From contig NZ_CP054919.1 in assembly GCF_013364235.1 (NCBI RefSeq), positions 5,946,001-6,010,000 of the forward strand: 64,000 nt of DNA, in the 5' to 3' direction. The translations under genes and the position numbers were made by a program. The stretch's first letter is position 1; each line of letters starts with the position of its first letter. The notes beneath the pieces are model-generated. The model made no database searches. It was not told the DNA's origin and saw only the letters and a program-made list of their open reading frames with translations. The stretch comes from Kitasatospora sp. NA04385. Its GTDB lineage: Bacteria > Actinomycetota > Actinomycetes > Streptomycetales > Streptomycetaceae. Below are positions 1-7,454 of this stretch, piece after piece.

Positions 1-70
1 TATGCCGCGACACGTATGCCGCGACACGTATGCCGCGACACGTATGTCGTGACACCTATGTCGCGACACG
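1..70. repeat. 14-bp tandem repeat, five copies (cut by window edge)
   Basis: Five adjacent copies of a 14-bp unit, consensus TATGCCGCGACACG, fill positions 1-14, 15-28, 29-42, 43-56 and 57-70. The first three are identical; the last two change C to T at position 5 and carry one or two further changes. The last copy contains the perfect palindrome TGTCGCGACA. The array may continue to the left of the window. It lies about 80 bp upstream of the first gene, so it could be a promoter-proximal array or simply a variable-number repeat. Confidence 0.85.
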
Positions 71-149
71 GGCCCGCAAAATGATCTGACGGCCACTCGG
101 GCATGCCCTACGGTGTCCGGCAGCATGCGAACCGGACGGGGCGGTAACA

Positions 150-617
150 GTGGGCTGGGACATGACGATCGAGCAGCCGGGAGGCGCCGGTGATCCCGAT
201 TACCGGTTCAACGTTTCGAGCATGGGGCCGGCGAAACGGACCATGGAGCGCCTCGGGATGCTCTCGTCCGAGGAGCCGCCGCCTTGGCCGGAGTTCGCGG
301 ACTTCGAGGTGGTGTCGGCCGATTTCGTCACCGCCTCCCGGGGCGAGGAGTCCGAGTCCATGCGCGCCTTCCATGCCGCCGGCCGGGCAGTGGTCGACTG
401 GCAGGCCGAGCAGCCGACGGGGATTCCGGGCTACAAGATCGGCGGCGGCAACGACGGCTGGCTGGTGACACCCGCCGAGATCCGTGCCGCGCTGGCCGCC
501 CTCGAAGCGCAACCCGAATCGGTCAAGGCCGAGGCGGTCTCCCAGTACCCGCGTTGGGAGGAGTGGATCGACTACCTCCAGCGCGCCGCGACCCACGGCG
601 GGTTCCGGGTCGAATAG
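150..617 (+). CDS. Uncharacterised 155-aa actinobacterial protein
   Basis: I do not recognise a named family. The protein is acidic, cytosolic (no signal peptide or membrane segment) and rich in Trp. Two stretches look conserved: YKIGGGNDGWLVTPAEI at about residues 95-111, and a C-terminal WEEWIDYL...HGGFRVE segment at about 136-155. These recall short hypothetical proteins common in Streptomyces that share a GxNDGWLVTP core, but no function is known to me. The start is the GTG at 150; an in-frame ATG at 162 would remove four residues, and neither has a strong ribosome site. It faces the GH5 cellulase tail to tail, separated by a strong hairpin. Confidence 0.7.
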   Translation: MGWDMTIEQPGGAGDPDYRFNVSSMGPAKRTMERLGMLSSEEPPPWPEFADFEVVSADFVTASRGEESESMRAFHAAGRAVVDWQAEQPTGIPGYKIGGGNDGWLVTPAEIRAALAALEAQPESVKAEAVSQYPRWEEWIDYLQRAATHGGFRVE

Positions 618-630
618 CGACCGCCAGCCT

Positions 631-655
631 CCGTCCCGTCCCGTCCCGTCCCGTC
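631..655. repeat. CCGTC pentanucleotide microsatellite
   Basis: Five perfect head-to-tail copies of CCGTC occupy 631-655, followed by one degenerate copy (CCGCC). They lie between the stop of the first gene and the hairpin at 705-740. A simple-sequence tract of this kind is prone to slippage, and nothing suggests it is coding. Confidence 0.8.
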
Positions 656-704
656 CCGCCCACGCCCCGCCAAGCCAAGGTCCAAGCCAAGAGCGCCCCG
701 CCAC

Positions 705-740
705 CGCGCGACCGCCCGGGTCACCCCGGGCGGTCGCGCG
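705..740. terminator. Bidirectional hairpin terminator
   Basis: A perfect 16-bp stem (705-720 with 725-740) closes a TCAC tetraloop. It sits between two convergent genes, ending at 617 on the plus strand and 778 on the minus strand. There is no U-tract, which is normal for high-GC actinobacterial terminators. It would serve both transcripts. Confidence 0.8.
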
Positions 741-777
741 CTGCTGAGGGAGCTGGGCGCGGTGCGGGGCGGTGGCG

Positions 778-2346
778 TCAGTTGACGGCGGCCAGGTGGT
801 TCTTCAGGCCCTGGCCGAACGCGGTCGGGGTGCCGTCGAAGTTGGAGATCAGCGACGGGCCCTGGCCGCAGTCCCAAGTGTTCCAGGTCCAGCCGAGGTA
901 GGAGACCTTGGCGGCGTCGGCCCAGGACATCACCTGGTCGATGAAGGAGTGGGCGCAGTCGTTCTCACCGATCTCGCCGACCACCACCGGGACCTGGGCG
1001 GCCAGCGGTGCCACGGTCGAGTTCCAGCAGGACTGGCTGGAGCAGGTGTTGAAGTTGTACACGTGCCAGGAGGCGGCCAGGTTGCCCGCCGGGTCGGTCG
1101 GCTTGTGGGCCAGCCACTGGCCGAGGTCGTTGGAGTACGCCAGGCCGCCGAGCAGGATGACGTTGTTCGCGCCGGCGGTGCGCACCGAGTTCACCAGCGT
1201 CTGCATGCCGCTGACCTGGTAGTTGATGCCGGGGCAGGCGCTGCCGCCGTCCCGCCAGCAGTTCCAGGCCTGGTCGATGCCGGAGACGGCGCGGTCCGCG
1301 TAGGGCTCGTTGAGCAGGTCGAAGACCACCGAGGGGTCGTTCTTGAAGGTGGTGGCGACGGAGGTCCAGAAGGTCGCCGCACCGGCGCCCGGCATCGGCT
1401 TCTGGCAGGTCGAGTTGACGTCCGAGCAGCCCGAGGAGTTGCCGGTGTAGAGGCCCTGCGTCCAGTGCAGGTCGATGATCGGGGTGAGCCCGGCGTCCCG
1501 CAGCGCGTAGACGAAGTTCTTCACCGCCGTGCGGTAGTTCTCGCCCGCGTACTCGGGCTTGACGTTGGAGTAGCCGTTCCAGCAGTCCTCGTTGACGGGG
1601 ACGCGGACGGCGTTGGCCTTCCAGCTCTTGATCGCGGCGATCGAGGCGGCGTCCACCGGCCCGTCCGAGAAGCCGTAGCCCTGGACGCACATGAACTCCA
1701 TGCCGGAGCGGTTCACGCCGCGCAGGATCACCTGCGAACCGTTGGCGTCCACCAGCTTGTTGCCGGAGACGTGCAGCGCCGGGGCCTTGCCGTTGCCGGT
1801 GCTCCCGGAGGAGGAGGCCGACGGCGACGGTGACGGCGACGCGGAAGCGGACGCCGAGGGGGAGGGGGAGGCCGACGCGGACGCGGACGGAGAGGCCGAC
1901 GCAGACGCAGACGCAGACGGGCTCGCCGCGCCGTTGCAGGCCACGCCGTTGACGGTGAACGAGGTGGGGGCCGCGTTGCCGCCGCTGTACGCGAAGTTGG
2001 CGCCCGCGCTGATCGAGCCGCCGGCCGCGATGGTGGTCGCCCAGGCGGGGGCCGCGATGGTGACGTTCTTGCCGGACTGGCTCCAGGTGCCGTTCCAGCC
2101 GGTGCCGGAGAGCGTCTGGTTGCCGGTGTAGGAGTAGCCGACGCTCCAGTTGTCGATCGGGGTGGTGCCGGCGTTGGTAAGTTTCACGTTCGCGGTGAAG
2201 CCGCTGCCCCAGTCGTTCGTCGTGTAGTCGACGGAACACTGGACGCCGGCGGCGGCCGCGGGGCCGGCGCCGGTGAGGGCGAGGGTGGCCGCAGCGGTCG
2301 CGGCCAACGCCGAGACCAGCGCCAGGGTGGTGGTGCGGACGGACAT
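778..2346 (-). CDS. Secreted GH5 cellulase (endo-beta-1,4-glucanase) with N-terminal CBM2
   Basis: The 522-aa protein has a signal peptide (about 1-34, cut after an AAA-A stretch) and a family 2 carbohydrate-binding module (about 35-138, starting VQCSVDYTTNDW). A Ser/Ala/Pro linker follows (about 141-183), then a GH5 catalytic domain (about 188-522). The GH5 acid/base is Glu347 in DLLNEPY and the nucleophile is Glu458 in VVVGEIGE, so it should cut internal beta-1,4 bonds in cellulose outside the cell. The ATG at 2346 is chosen because a GAGGAG site precedes it and the signal peptide begins there; longer in-frame starts would bury the signal peptide. It diverges from the GH48 gene and shares two CebR-type operators with it, so cello-oligosaccharide induction is likely. 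The linker uses repeated hexanucleotides. Confidence 0.95.
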   Translation of the reverse strand: MSVRTTTLALVSALAATAAATLALTGAGPAAAAGVQCSVDYTTNDWGSGFTANVKLTNAGTTPIDNWSVGYSYTGNQTLSGTGWNGTWSQSGKNVTIAAPAWATTIAAGGSISAGANFAYSGGNAAPTSFTVNGVACNGAASPSASASASASPSASASASPSPSASASASPSPSPSASSSGSTGNGKAPALHVSGNKLVDANGSQVILRGVNRSGMEFMCVQGYGFSDGPVDAASIAAIKSWKANAVRVPVNEDCWNGYSNVKPEYAGENYRTAVKNFVYALRDAGLTPIIDLHWTQGLYTGNSSGCSDVNSTCQKPMPGAGAATFWTSVATTFKNDPSVVFDLLNEPYADRAVSGIDQAWNCWRDGGSACPGINYQVSGMQTLVNSVRTAGANNVILLGGLAYSNDLGQWLAHKPTDPAGNLAASWHVYNFNTCSSQSCWNSTVAPLAAQVPVVVGEIGENDCAHSFIDQVMSWADAAKVSYLGWTWNTWDCGQGPSLISNFDGTPTAFGQGLKNHLAAVN

Positions 2347-2373
2347 GTCCGACTCCTCGGAGGAGGGGAGAAA

Positions 2374-2387
2374 TGGGCGCGCTCCCA
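2374..2387. promoter_or_regulatory. CebR-type operator, one mismatch
   Basis: TGGGCGCGCTCCCA differs by one base from the 14-bp CebR palindrome TGGGAGCGCTCCCA known from Streptomyces cellulolytic genes. It lies just downstream of the predicted -10 of the GH5 cellulase, where a bound repressor would block early transcription, and 27 bp before that gene's ATG. The sequence match is direct; the identity of the regulator is inferred, since no cebR gene is in the window. Confidence 0.8.
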
Positions 2388-2401
2388 CAGGCCCGCCCTG
2401 A

Positions 2402-2430
2402 ACCATAGCCAGGGGCAAGGCAGTTGCCAA
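2402..2430 (-). promoter_or_regulatory. Sigma-70-like promoter of the GH5 cellulase
   Basis: On the minus strand TTGGCA (2430-2425) is followed after exactly 17 bp by TATGGT (2407-2402). The predicted start of transcription is near 2395, giving a leader of about 50 nt that contains the operator at 2374-2387. Confidence 0.65.
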
Positions 2431-2464
2431 CACGCGTCGGCTGCGCACTCTCCTGCGCGGTCCC

Positions 2465-2493
2465 TTGACAGTGCGCACCCCCCTCCCGATATT
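2465..2493 (+). promoter_or_regulatory. Sigma-70-like promoter of the GH48 cellobiohydrolase
   Basis: A perfect TTGACA (2465-2470) is followed after 17 bp by GATATT (2488-2493). The perfect CebR-type operator at 2494-2507 begins directly after the -10 and so covers the transcription start. The leader to the ATG at 2694 would be about 195 nt. Confidence 0.75.
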
Positions 2494-2507
2494 TGGGAGC
2501 GCTCCCA
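2494..2507. promoter_or_regulatory. CebR operator, perfect 14-bp palindrome
   Basis: TGGGAGCGCTCCCA is identical to the established CebR binding site, the cellobiose/cellotriose-responsive LacI-family repressor of Streptomyces. It overlaps the start of transcription predicted for the GH48 gene. With the second, imperfect site 120 bp away, it could also allow looping across the divergent promoters. Confidence 0.9.
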
Positions 2508-2570
2508 CAGAACGCCCCCCGGCGGACCGCTCCGGAAGGCACCCCCCTGCCGACCGCCCGGACCCGCCCG

Positions 2571-2658
2571 CACGGCCGTCACCGCACGGCCGTCACCGCC
2601 CGACCGTCCCTGTACGGCCGTCCCTGCGCGGGCGGCCGTCACCGCACGACCGTCCCCC
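2571..2658. repeat. Degenerate 14-bp repeat array in the GH48 leader
   Basis: Two identical copies of CACGGCCGTCACCG (2571-2584, 2585-2598) are followed by diverged copies at 2599-2612 and 2613-2626 and, after a 5-nt slip, at about 2632-2644 and 2645-2658. The array lies in the untranslated leader of the GH48 gene, upstream of its ribosome site (GAGGAG at 2683). Each unit holds CGGCCG or CGACCG, so the RNA could fold in alternative hairpins. Together with the operators and promoters this accounts for most of the 347-bp gap between the two cellulase genes. Confidence 0.65.
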
Positions 2659-2693
2659 GGACTCCCCCACCCACCCCCATCCGAGGAGCCGTC

Positions 2694-5621
2694 ATGTCGT
2701 CACCACCCCGTCGCCGGGTGCCCAGGAAACGGGTTCCGGCGCTCACCGCCGCCCTCACGCTGCTCGCCGCCGGCCTGTCGACCGCGGTCGCCGTCCCGGC
2801 CTCCGCCGCCGTGGTCCAGTGCTCCGTCGACTACACGGCGAACGACTGGGGCAGCGGCTTCACCGCCAACGTGGCGATCAACAACAAGGGCACCGCCGCG
2901 CTCAACGGCTGGACGCTCACGTACGCGTACTCCGGCAACCAGACGCTCTCCGGCAGCGGCTGGAACGGCACCTGGAGCCAGTCCGGCAAGAACGTCACCG
3001 TCACGGCCCCGGCCTGGGCGACCACCATCGCGGCGGGCGGCTCGGCCACCGCGGGCGCCAACTTCTCGTACAGCGGCACCAACACCGCGCCGACCGCGTT
3101 CGCGGTCAACGGGACGAGCTGCACCGGTGCGCACGCGGCCCCGACCACCGCCCTGACCAGCCCGGCCCCGGGCGCCAACTACCAGGCGGGGGCGGCCGTC
3201 CCGCTCTCGGCGACGGCCACGGCGGCGGACGGCGCGAGCATCAGCAAGGTCGAGTTCTACGACAACACCACGCTGATCGGCACCGCCACCAGCGCCCCGT
3301 ACACCTTCAGTTGGACGGGCGCGGCGAGCGGAAACCACTCGATCTACGCGAAGGCGTACGACAGCCTGGGCGCGAGCAGCGAGTCGACCCCGGCGGGCAT
3401 CACGGTCGCGGCCGGTCCGGCGATCAGCGCCACCCCGCTGACCCTGTCGGTGAACCAGGGCAAGACCGGCAGCTTCGCCGTGAAGCTCAGCAGCCAGCCG
3501 AGCGCGAACGTCACCGTCACCACCACCCGGACCTCGGGCAACACCGGGCTGTCGATCAGCTCCGGCGCGACGCTGACCTTCACCCCGGGCAACTGGTCGA
3601 CGGCGCAGAACGTCACGCTCGCCGCCGACGCCTCCTCCACCGGCTCGGCGACCTTCACCTCCACCGCCACCGGGTACACCTCCTCGGCGGTGACGGTGAC
3701 CGAGCTGGCCGCCGCCTCGGGCGTGTACAACGACCGGTTCCTGCAGCTGTACAACAAGATCAAGGACCCGGCGAACGGCTACTTCTCGCCGGAGGGCATC
3801 CCCTACCACTCGGTGGAGACCCTGCTGGTCGAGGCCCCCGACCAGGGCCACGAGACCACCTCGGAGGCGTACTCGTACCTGCTCTGGCTGGAGGCCCAGT
3901 ACGGGCGGGTCACCCAGGACTGGTCGAAGTTCAACGCGGCGTGGACGCTCATGGAGACGTACATGATCCCGGGGCACGCCGACCAGCCGACCAACGCGTT
4001 CTACAACGCCTCCAAGCCGGCCACCTACGCGCCCGAGCGCCCGCTGCCGAGCGACTACCCGGCGGCGCTGGACACCTCGGTCACCGCGGGCAACGACCCG
4101 ATCGCCGGTGAGCTGAAGAGCGCGTACGGCACCGACGACATCTACGGCATGCACTGGCTGCAGGACGTGGACAACGTCTACGGCTACGGCAACGCGCCCG
4201 GCAAGTGCGAGGCGGGCCCGTCCGACACCGGCCCGTCGTTCATCAACACCTACCAGCGCGGCGCGCAGGAGTCGGTGTGGGAGACCATCCCGCAGCCCAC
4301 CTGCGACAACTTCAAGTACGGCGGCAAGAACGGGTACCTGGACCTGTTCGTCAAGGACAACTCCTACGCCAAGCAGTGGAAGTACACCGACGCGCCGGAC
4401 GCCGACGCGCGCGCCATCCAGGCCGCGTACTGGGCCGACACCTGGGCCAAGGCCCAGGGCAACGGCTCGAAGGTGGCCACCACGGTGGCCAAGGCGGGCA
4501 AGATGGGCGACTACCTGCGGTACTCGTTCTTCGACAAGTACTTCAAGCAGATCGGCAACTGCGTCGGCGCCGGCACCTGCGCGCCCGGCAGCGGCAAGAC
4601 CTCCGAGCACTACCTGCTGTCCTGGTACTACGCCTGGGGCGGCGCCACCGACACCTCGGCCGGCTGGTCCTGGCGGATCGGCGACAGCGCGGCGCACGGC
4701 GGCTACCAGAACCCGATGGCCGCGTACGCGCTGGTCAACGACCCGGCGATGGCCCCCAAGTCGTCCACCGGCAAGTCCGACTGGACCACCTCGATGGGCC
4801 GTCAGGTCGAGTTCACCCAGTGGCTGCAGTCCAACGAGGGCGCGATCGCGGGCGGCGCGACCAACAGCTGGGAGGGCGACTACGGGACCCCGCCGGCCGG
4901 CACCCCGACCTTCTACGGGATGTTCTACGACGAGGCGCCGGTCTACCACGACCCGGCCTCCAACCAGTGGTTCGGCTTCCAGGCCTGGGGCCTGGAGCGG
5001 ATGGCGGAGTACTACTACTCCAGCAACGACCCGAAGGCCAAGGCCATCCTGGACAAGTGGGTGACCTGGGCGCTGTCCAAGACCACCTTCAAGGCGGACG
5101 GCAGCTACCAGATCCCGTCCACGCTGGCCTGGAGCGGCAAGCCGGACACCTGGAACGCCTCCTCCCCGGGCGCCAACACCGGCCTGCACGTGAGCGTGGT
5201 CGACTACACCAACGACGTCGGCGTGGCCGGTTCCTACGCCAAGCTGCTGTCGTACTACGCGGCCAAGTCCGGCAACGCGGCCGCCAGGACCGCGGCGCAG
5301 AAGCTGCTGGACGGCATGTGGGCCAACAACCAGGACGCGCTGGGCATCTCGGTGCCGGAGACCCGCACCGACTACAGCCGCTTCAACGACTCGGTCTCGG
5401 TGCCGAGCGGCTGGACCGGCACCATGCCCAACGGCGACCCGATCAACAGCGGCTCGACCTTCCTGTCGATCCGGTCCTTCTACAAGAACGACCCGTCGTT
5501 CGCCAAGGTCCAGACGTACCTGAACGGCGGCGCCGCGCCGACCTTCACGTACCACCGGTTCTGGGCGCAGGCCGACATCGCCACGGCGATGGCCACCTAC
5601 GGCGAGCTGTTCGGCGGCTGA
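2694..5621 (+). CDS. Secreted GH48 cellobiohydrolase with CBM2 and two Ig-like domains
   Basis: The 975-aa protein has a signal peptide (about 1-38) and a CBM2 (about 40-143). A bacterial Ig-like module follows (about 148-240), then a second all-beta module (about 243-338) of Calx-beta/Ig type, and a GH48 catalytic domain (about 343-975). The GH48 hallmark HETTSEA (residues 386-392) carries the general acid Glu. GH48 enzymes act processively from the reducing end of cellulose and release cellobiose, which complements the endo-acting GH5 enzyme encoded divergently. The ATG at 2694 follows a GAGGAG site by 5 nt and begins a normal signal peptide. The domain order is unusual: CBM2 plus a single FN3 is the layout I know from Streptomyces GH48 enzymes. 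Confidence 0.95.
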   Translation: MSSPPRRRVPRKRVPALTAALTLLAAGLSTAVAVPASAAVVQCSVDYTANDWGSGFTANVAINNKGTAALNGWTLTYAYSGNQTLSGSGWNGTWSQSGKNVTVTAPAWATTIAAGGSATAGANFSYSGTNTAPTAFAVNGTSCTGAHAAPTTALTSPAPGANYQAGAAVPLSATATAADGASISKVEFYDNTTLIGTATSAPYTFSWTGAASGNHSIYAKAYDSLGASSESTPAGITVAAGPAISATPLTLSVNQGKTGSFAVKLSSQPSANVTVTTTRTSGNTGLSISSGATLTFTPGNWSTAQNVTLAADASSTGSATFTSTATGYTSSAVTVTELAAASGVYNDRFLQLYNKIKDPANGYFSPEGIPYHSVETLLVEAPDQGHETTSEAYSYLLWLEAQYGRVTQDWSKFNAAWTLMETYMIPGHADQPTNAFYNASKPATYAPERPLPSDYPAALDTSVTAGNDPIAGELKSAYGTDDIYGMHWLQDVDNVYGYGNAPGKCEAGPSDTGPSFINTYQRGAQESVWETIPQPTCDNFKYGGKNGYLDLFVKDNSYAKQWKYTDAPDADARAIQAAYWADTWAKAQGNGSKVATTVAKAGKMGDYLRYSFFDKYFKQIGNCVGAGTCAPGSGKTSEHYLLSWYYAWGGATDTSAGWSWRIGDSAAHGGYQNPMAAYALVNDPAMAPKSSTGKSDWTTSMGRQVEFTQWLQSNEGAIAGGATNSWEGDYGTPPAGTPTFYGMFYDEAPVYHDPASNQWFGFQAWGLERMAEYYYSSNDPKAKAILDKWVTWALSKTTFKADGSYQIPSTLAWSGKPDTWNASSPGANTGLHVSVVDYTNDVGVAGSYAKLLSYYAAKSGNAAARTAAQKLLDGMWANNQDALGISVPETRTDYSRFNDSVSVPSGWTGTMPNGDPINSGSTFLSIRSFYKNDPSFAKVQTYLNGGAAPTFTYHRFWAQADIATAMATYGELFGG

Positions 5622-5682
5622 CCCGCCGACACCGAGGCGCTGACCGACCGTCACCGACGGCCGGTCGGCCGCCACCCGAACG

Positions 5683-5720
5683 CGAGTGCCCGGTCCGACC
5701 GACAGCGGACCGGGCACTCG
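5683..5720. terminator. Hairpin terminator after the GH48 gene
   Basis: A perfect 15-bp stem (5683-5697 with 5706-5720) around the 8-nt loop ACCGACAG, 62 bp after the GH48 stop. It separates the cellulase gene from the protease promoter. Confidence 0.85.
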
Positions 5721-5750
5721 CCCGTTCTGAGTAGATTGCTTTACTACCTC

Positions 5751-5780
5751 TTGATTTTTGTCATATCGGGTGAATAGTCT
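5751..5780 (+). promoter_or_regulatory. Predicted promoter of the subtilisin gene
   Basis: TTGATT (5751-5756) and TAGTCT (5775-5780) are 18 bp apart, in a stretch (about 5728-5785) that is markedly AT-rich for this genome. The predicted leader to the ATG at 5847 is about 60 nt and contains GGGAGGG as ribosome site. Confidence 0.5.
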
Positions 5781-5846
5781 CCCGGCCATTCGGACGCAAT
5801 CGATCACCCACGATCGCGCCGCCGACACTCGGGAGGGTCAACCCCT

Positions 5847-7334
5847 ATGAGAGTTCCCCGGATTCGCCGCTCCGCACTCACCACGACCGCGGCCTGTCTC
5901 ACGCTCGCCACGGTCGGAGCACTGGCCCTGCCCGCCGCGTCGGCGGCCGCGGTCGAGGCCGCCGACGGGCCGACGCTCAGCTACGTCGTCAACACCCGGG
6001 CCAACCACGGCCAGACCCAGAAGGCCGAACGGGAGGTCAAGGCGGCGGGCGGCACCGTGGTCGCCTCCTACGACCGGATAGGCGTGGTGATCGCCCACTC
6101 GGCGGACCCCGGCTTCGCGGCGAAGCTCCGGAAGTCCAAAACCGTCGACTCGGTCGGCGCCAGCCGCACCGCGGGCATCCAGGCCGGCGGCGTGGAGGGC
6201 ATCGTCCAGGAGGCCGAGGTGCCCGCCACCGCGCCCGCCGACGGCAGCGAGCCGCTGTGGGCCAACCAGTGGGACATGAGGCAGATCGGCGTCGACCAGG
6301 CGCACCGGAGCACCCTCGGCAGCCGCTCGGTGGTGGTCGGCGTGCTCGACTCCGGCATCGACGCCACCCACGAGGACCTCGCCGCCAACGTCGACCCCAA
6401 GCTCTCCGCGTCCTGCCTGAGCGGCCGTCCCGACACCAGCTGGCAGTCCTGGCAGCCCACCACCAGCAGCCACGGCACCCACGTGGCCGGGACCATCGCC
6501 GCCGCCAAGAACGGCAAGGGCGTGGAGGGCATCGCGCCCGGCGTCCGGCTGGCCGCCGTCAAGGTGGTCGACGACGGCGGGTTCATCTACCCCGAGTACG
6601 CGATCTGCGGCTTCGTCTGGGCCGCCGAGCACCACTTCCAGGTCACCAACAACAGCTACTACGTGGACCCGTGGATGTTCAACTGCGCGGGCGACCCCGA
6701 CCAGGCGGCCGTCAGCGAGGCCGTCCGCCGGGCCGTCGACTACTCGCGCCGCAACGGGGTGCTGAACGTCGCCGCCGCGGGCAACGAGAACATCGACCTC
6801 GCCCACAAGACGGTCGACGTCTCCAGCCCCGACGACACCGACCCGGCCACCCGGCCGATCGACGACAGCTGCCTCGACCTGCCCGCCGAACTGCCCGGCG
6901 TGGTCGCGGTCTCCGCGATCGGCGTCAAGGGCGACAAGTCGTACTACTCCAGCTACGGACTGAACAAGGTCACCGTCGCGGCCCCCGGCGGCGACAGCCG
7001 CTACCAGGTGCCCGAGACCCCGGACCGGATCGGCGCGGTGCTCTCCACCATCCCCGGCAACAAGTACGGCTACAGCTCCGGCACCTCGATGGCCTCCCCG
7101 CACGTGGCCGGCGTCGCCGCACTGCTGGCCTCCACCCACCCGTGGGCCGGCCCGGAGCAGTTGCGCGCCCTGCTGGTGAAGGAAGCCGACCAGCACGCCT
7201 GCCCGACCGGCGTCTTCGACCCGGGCGGCACCGGCGCGTACAAGGCCACCTGCGAGGGCACCGGGCGCAACAACGGCTTCTACGGCGCGGGCGTGGTCTC
7301 CGCGGCCAAGGCGGCCGACTGGTGGCGCAACTGA
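5847..7334 (+). CDS. Secreted S8 family serine peptidase (subtilisin-like)
   Basis: The 495-aa preproprotein has a signal peptide (about 1-34), an inhibitor-type propeptide (about 43-118, with SYVVNTRANHGQ...) and a subtilisin catalytic domain (about 138-490). The triad is Asp168 in VLDSGID, His209 in SHGTHVAG and Ser414 in GTSMASPHVAG; the oxyanion Asn lies in TNNSYY near 268. It should be an extracellular endopeptidase activated by propeptide removal. There is no C-terminal anchor or P-domain. It is transcribed alone, from its own AT-rich promoter region, and is followed by three 30-bp tandem repeats. Family assignment is secure; substrate is unknown. Confidence 0.95.
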   Translation: MRVPRIRRSALTTTAACLTLATVGALALPAASAAAVEAADGPTLSYVVNTRANHGQTQKAEREVKAAGGTVVASYDRIGVVIAHSADPGFAAKLRKSKTVDSVGASRTAGIQAGGVEGIVQEAEVPATAPADGSEPLWANQWDMRQIGVDQAHRSTLGSRSVVVGVLDSGIDATHEDLAANVDPKLSASCLSGRPDTSWQSWQPTTSSHGTHVAGTIAAAKNGKGVEGIAPGVRLAAVKVVDDGGFIYPEYAICGFVWAAEHHFQVTNNSYYVDPWMFNCAGDPDQAAVSEAVRRAVDYSRRNGVLNVAAAGNENIDLAHKTVDVSSPDDTDPATRPIDDSCLDLPAELPGVVAVSAIGVKGDKSYYSSYGLNKVTVAAPGGDSRYQVPETPDRIGAVLSTIPGNKYGYSSGTSMASPHVAGVAALLASTHPWAGPEQLRALLVKEADQHACPTGVFDPGGTGAYKATCEGTGRNNGFYGAGVVSAAKAADWWRN

Positions 7335-7342
7335 CGGCAGTG

Positions 7343-7432
7343 CAACTGATGTCGTCACAACCAATGACGGCGCAACTGATGTCGTCACAACCAATGACGG
7401 CGCAACTGATGTCGTCACAACCAATGACAGCG
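7343..7432. repeat. 30-bp tandem repeat, three copies
   Basis: Copies at 7343-7372 and 7373-7402 are identical and 7403-7432 differs by one base (ACGG to ACAG). The unit starts CAACTGATGTCGTCACAACC. The array begins eight bases after the protease stop and ends before the convergent kinase gene. In the plus-strand frame one base away from the protease frame it reads as QLMSSQPMTA three times, so a slip near the stop would append this repeat to the enzyme. It shares the core ATGTCGTCAC with the array at the window start (ATGTCGTGAC). Confidence 0.85.
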
Positions 7433-7454
7433 CAACCGCCCCCAGGCGGCTAGC

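Noticed and set aside
965..2542. Long open frames opposite or beside the cellulase genes and most other genes
   Set aside because: Frames rich in Arg, Pro, Gly and Ala appear in all six readings of a high-GC genome. They show no domain and no third-position GC bias, so I treated them as shadows.
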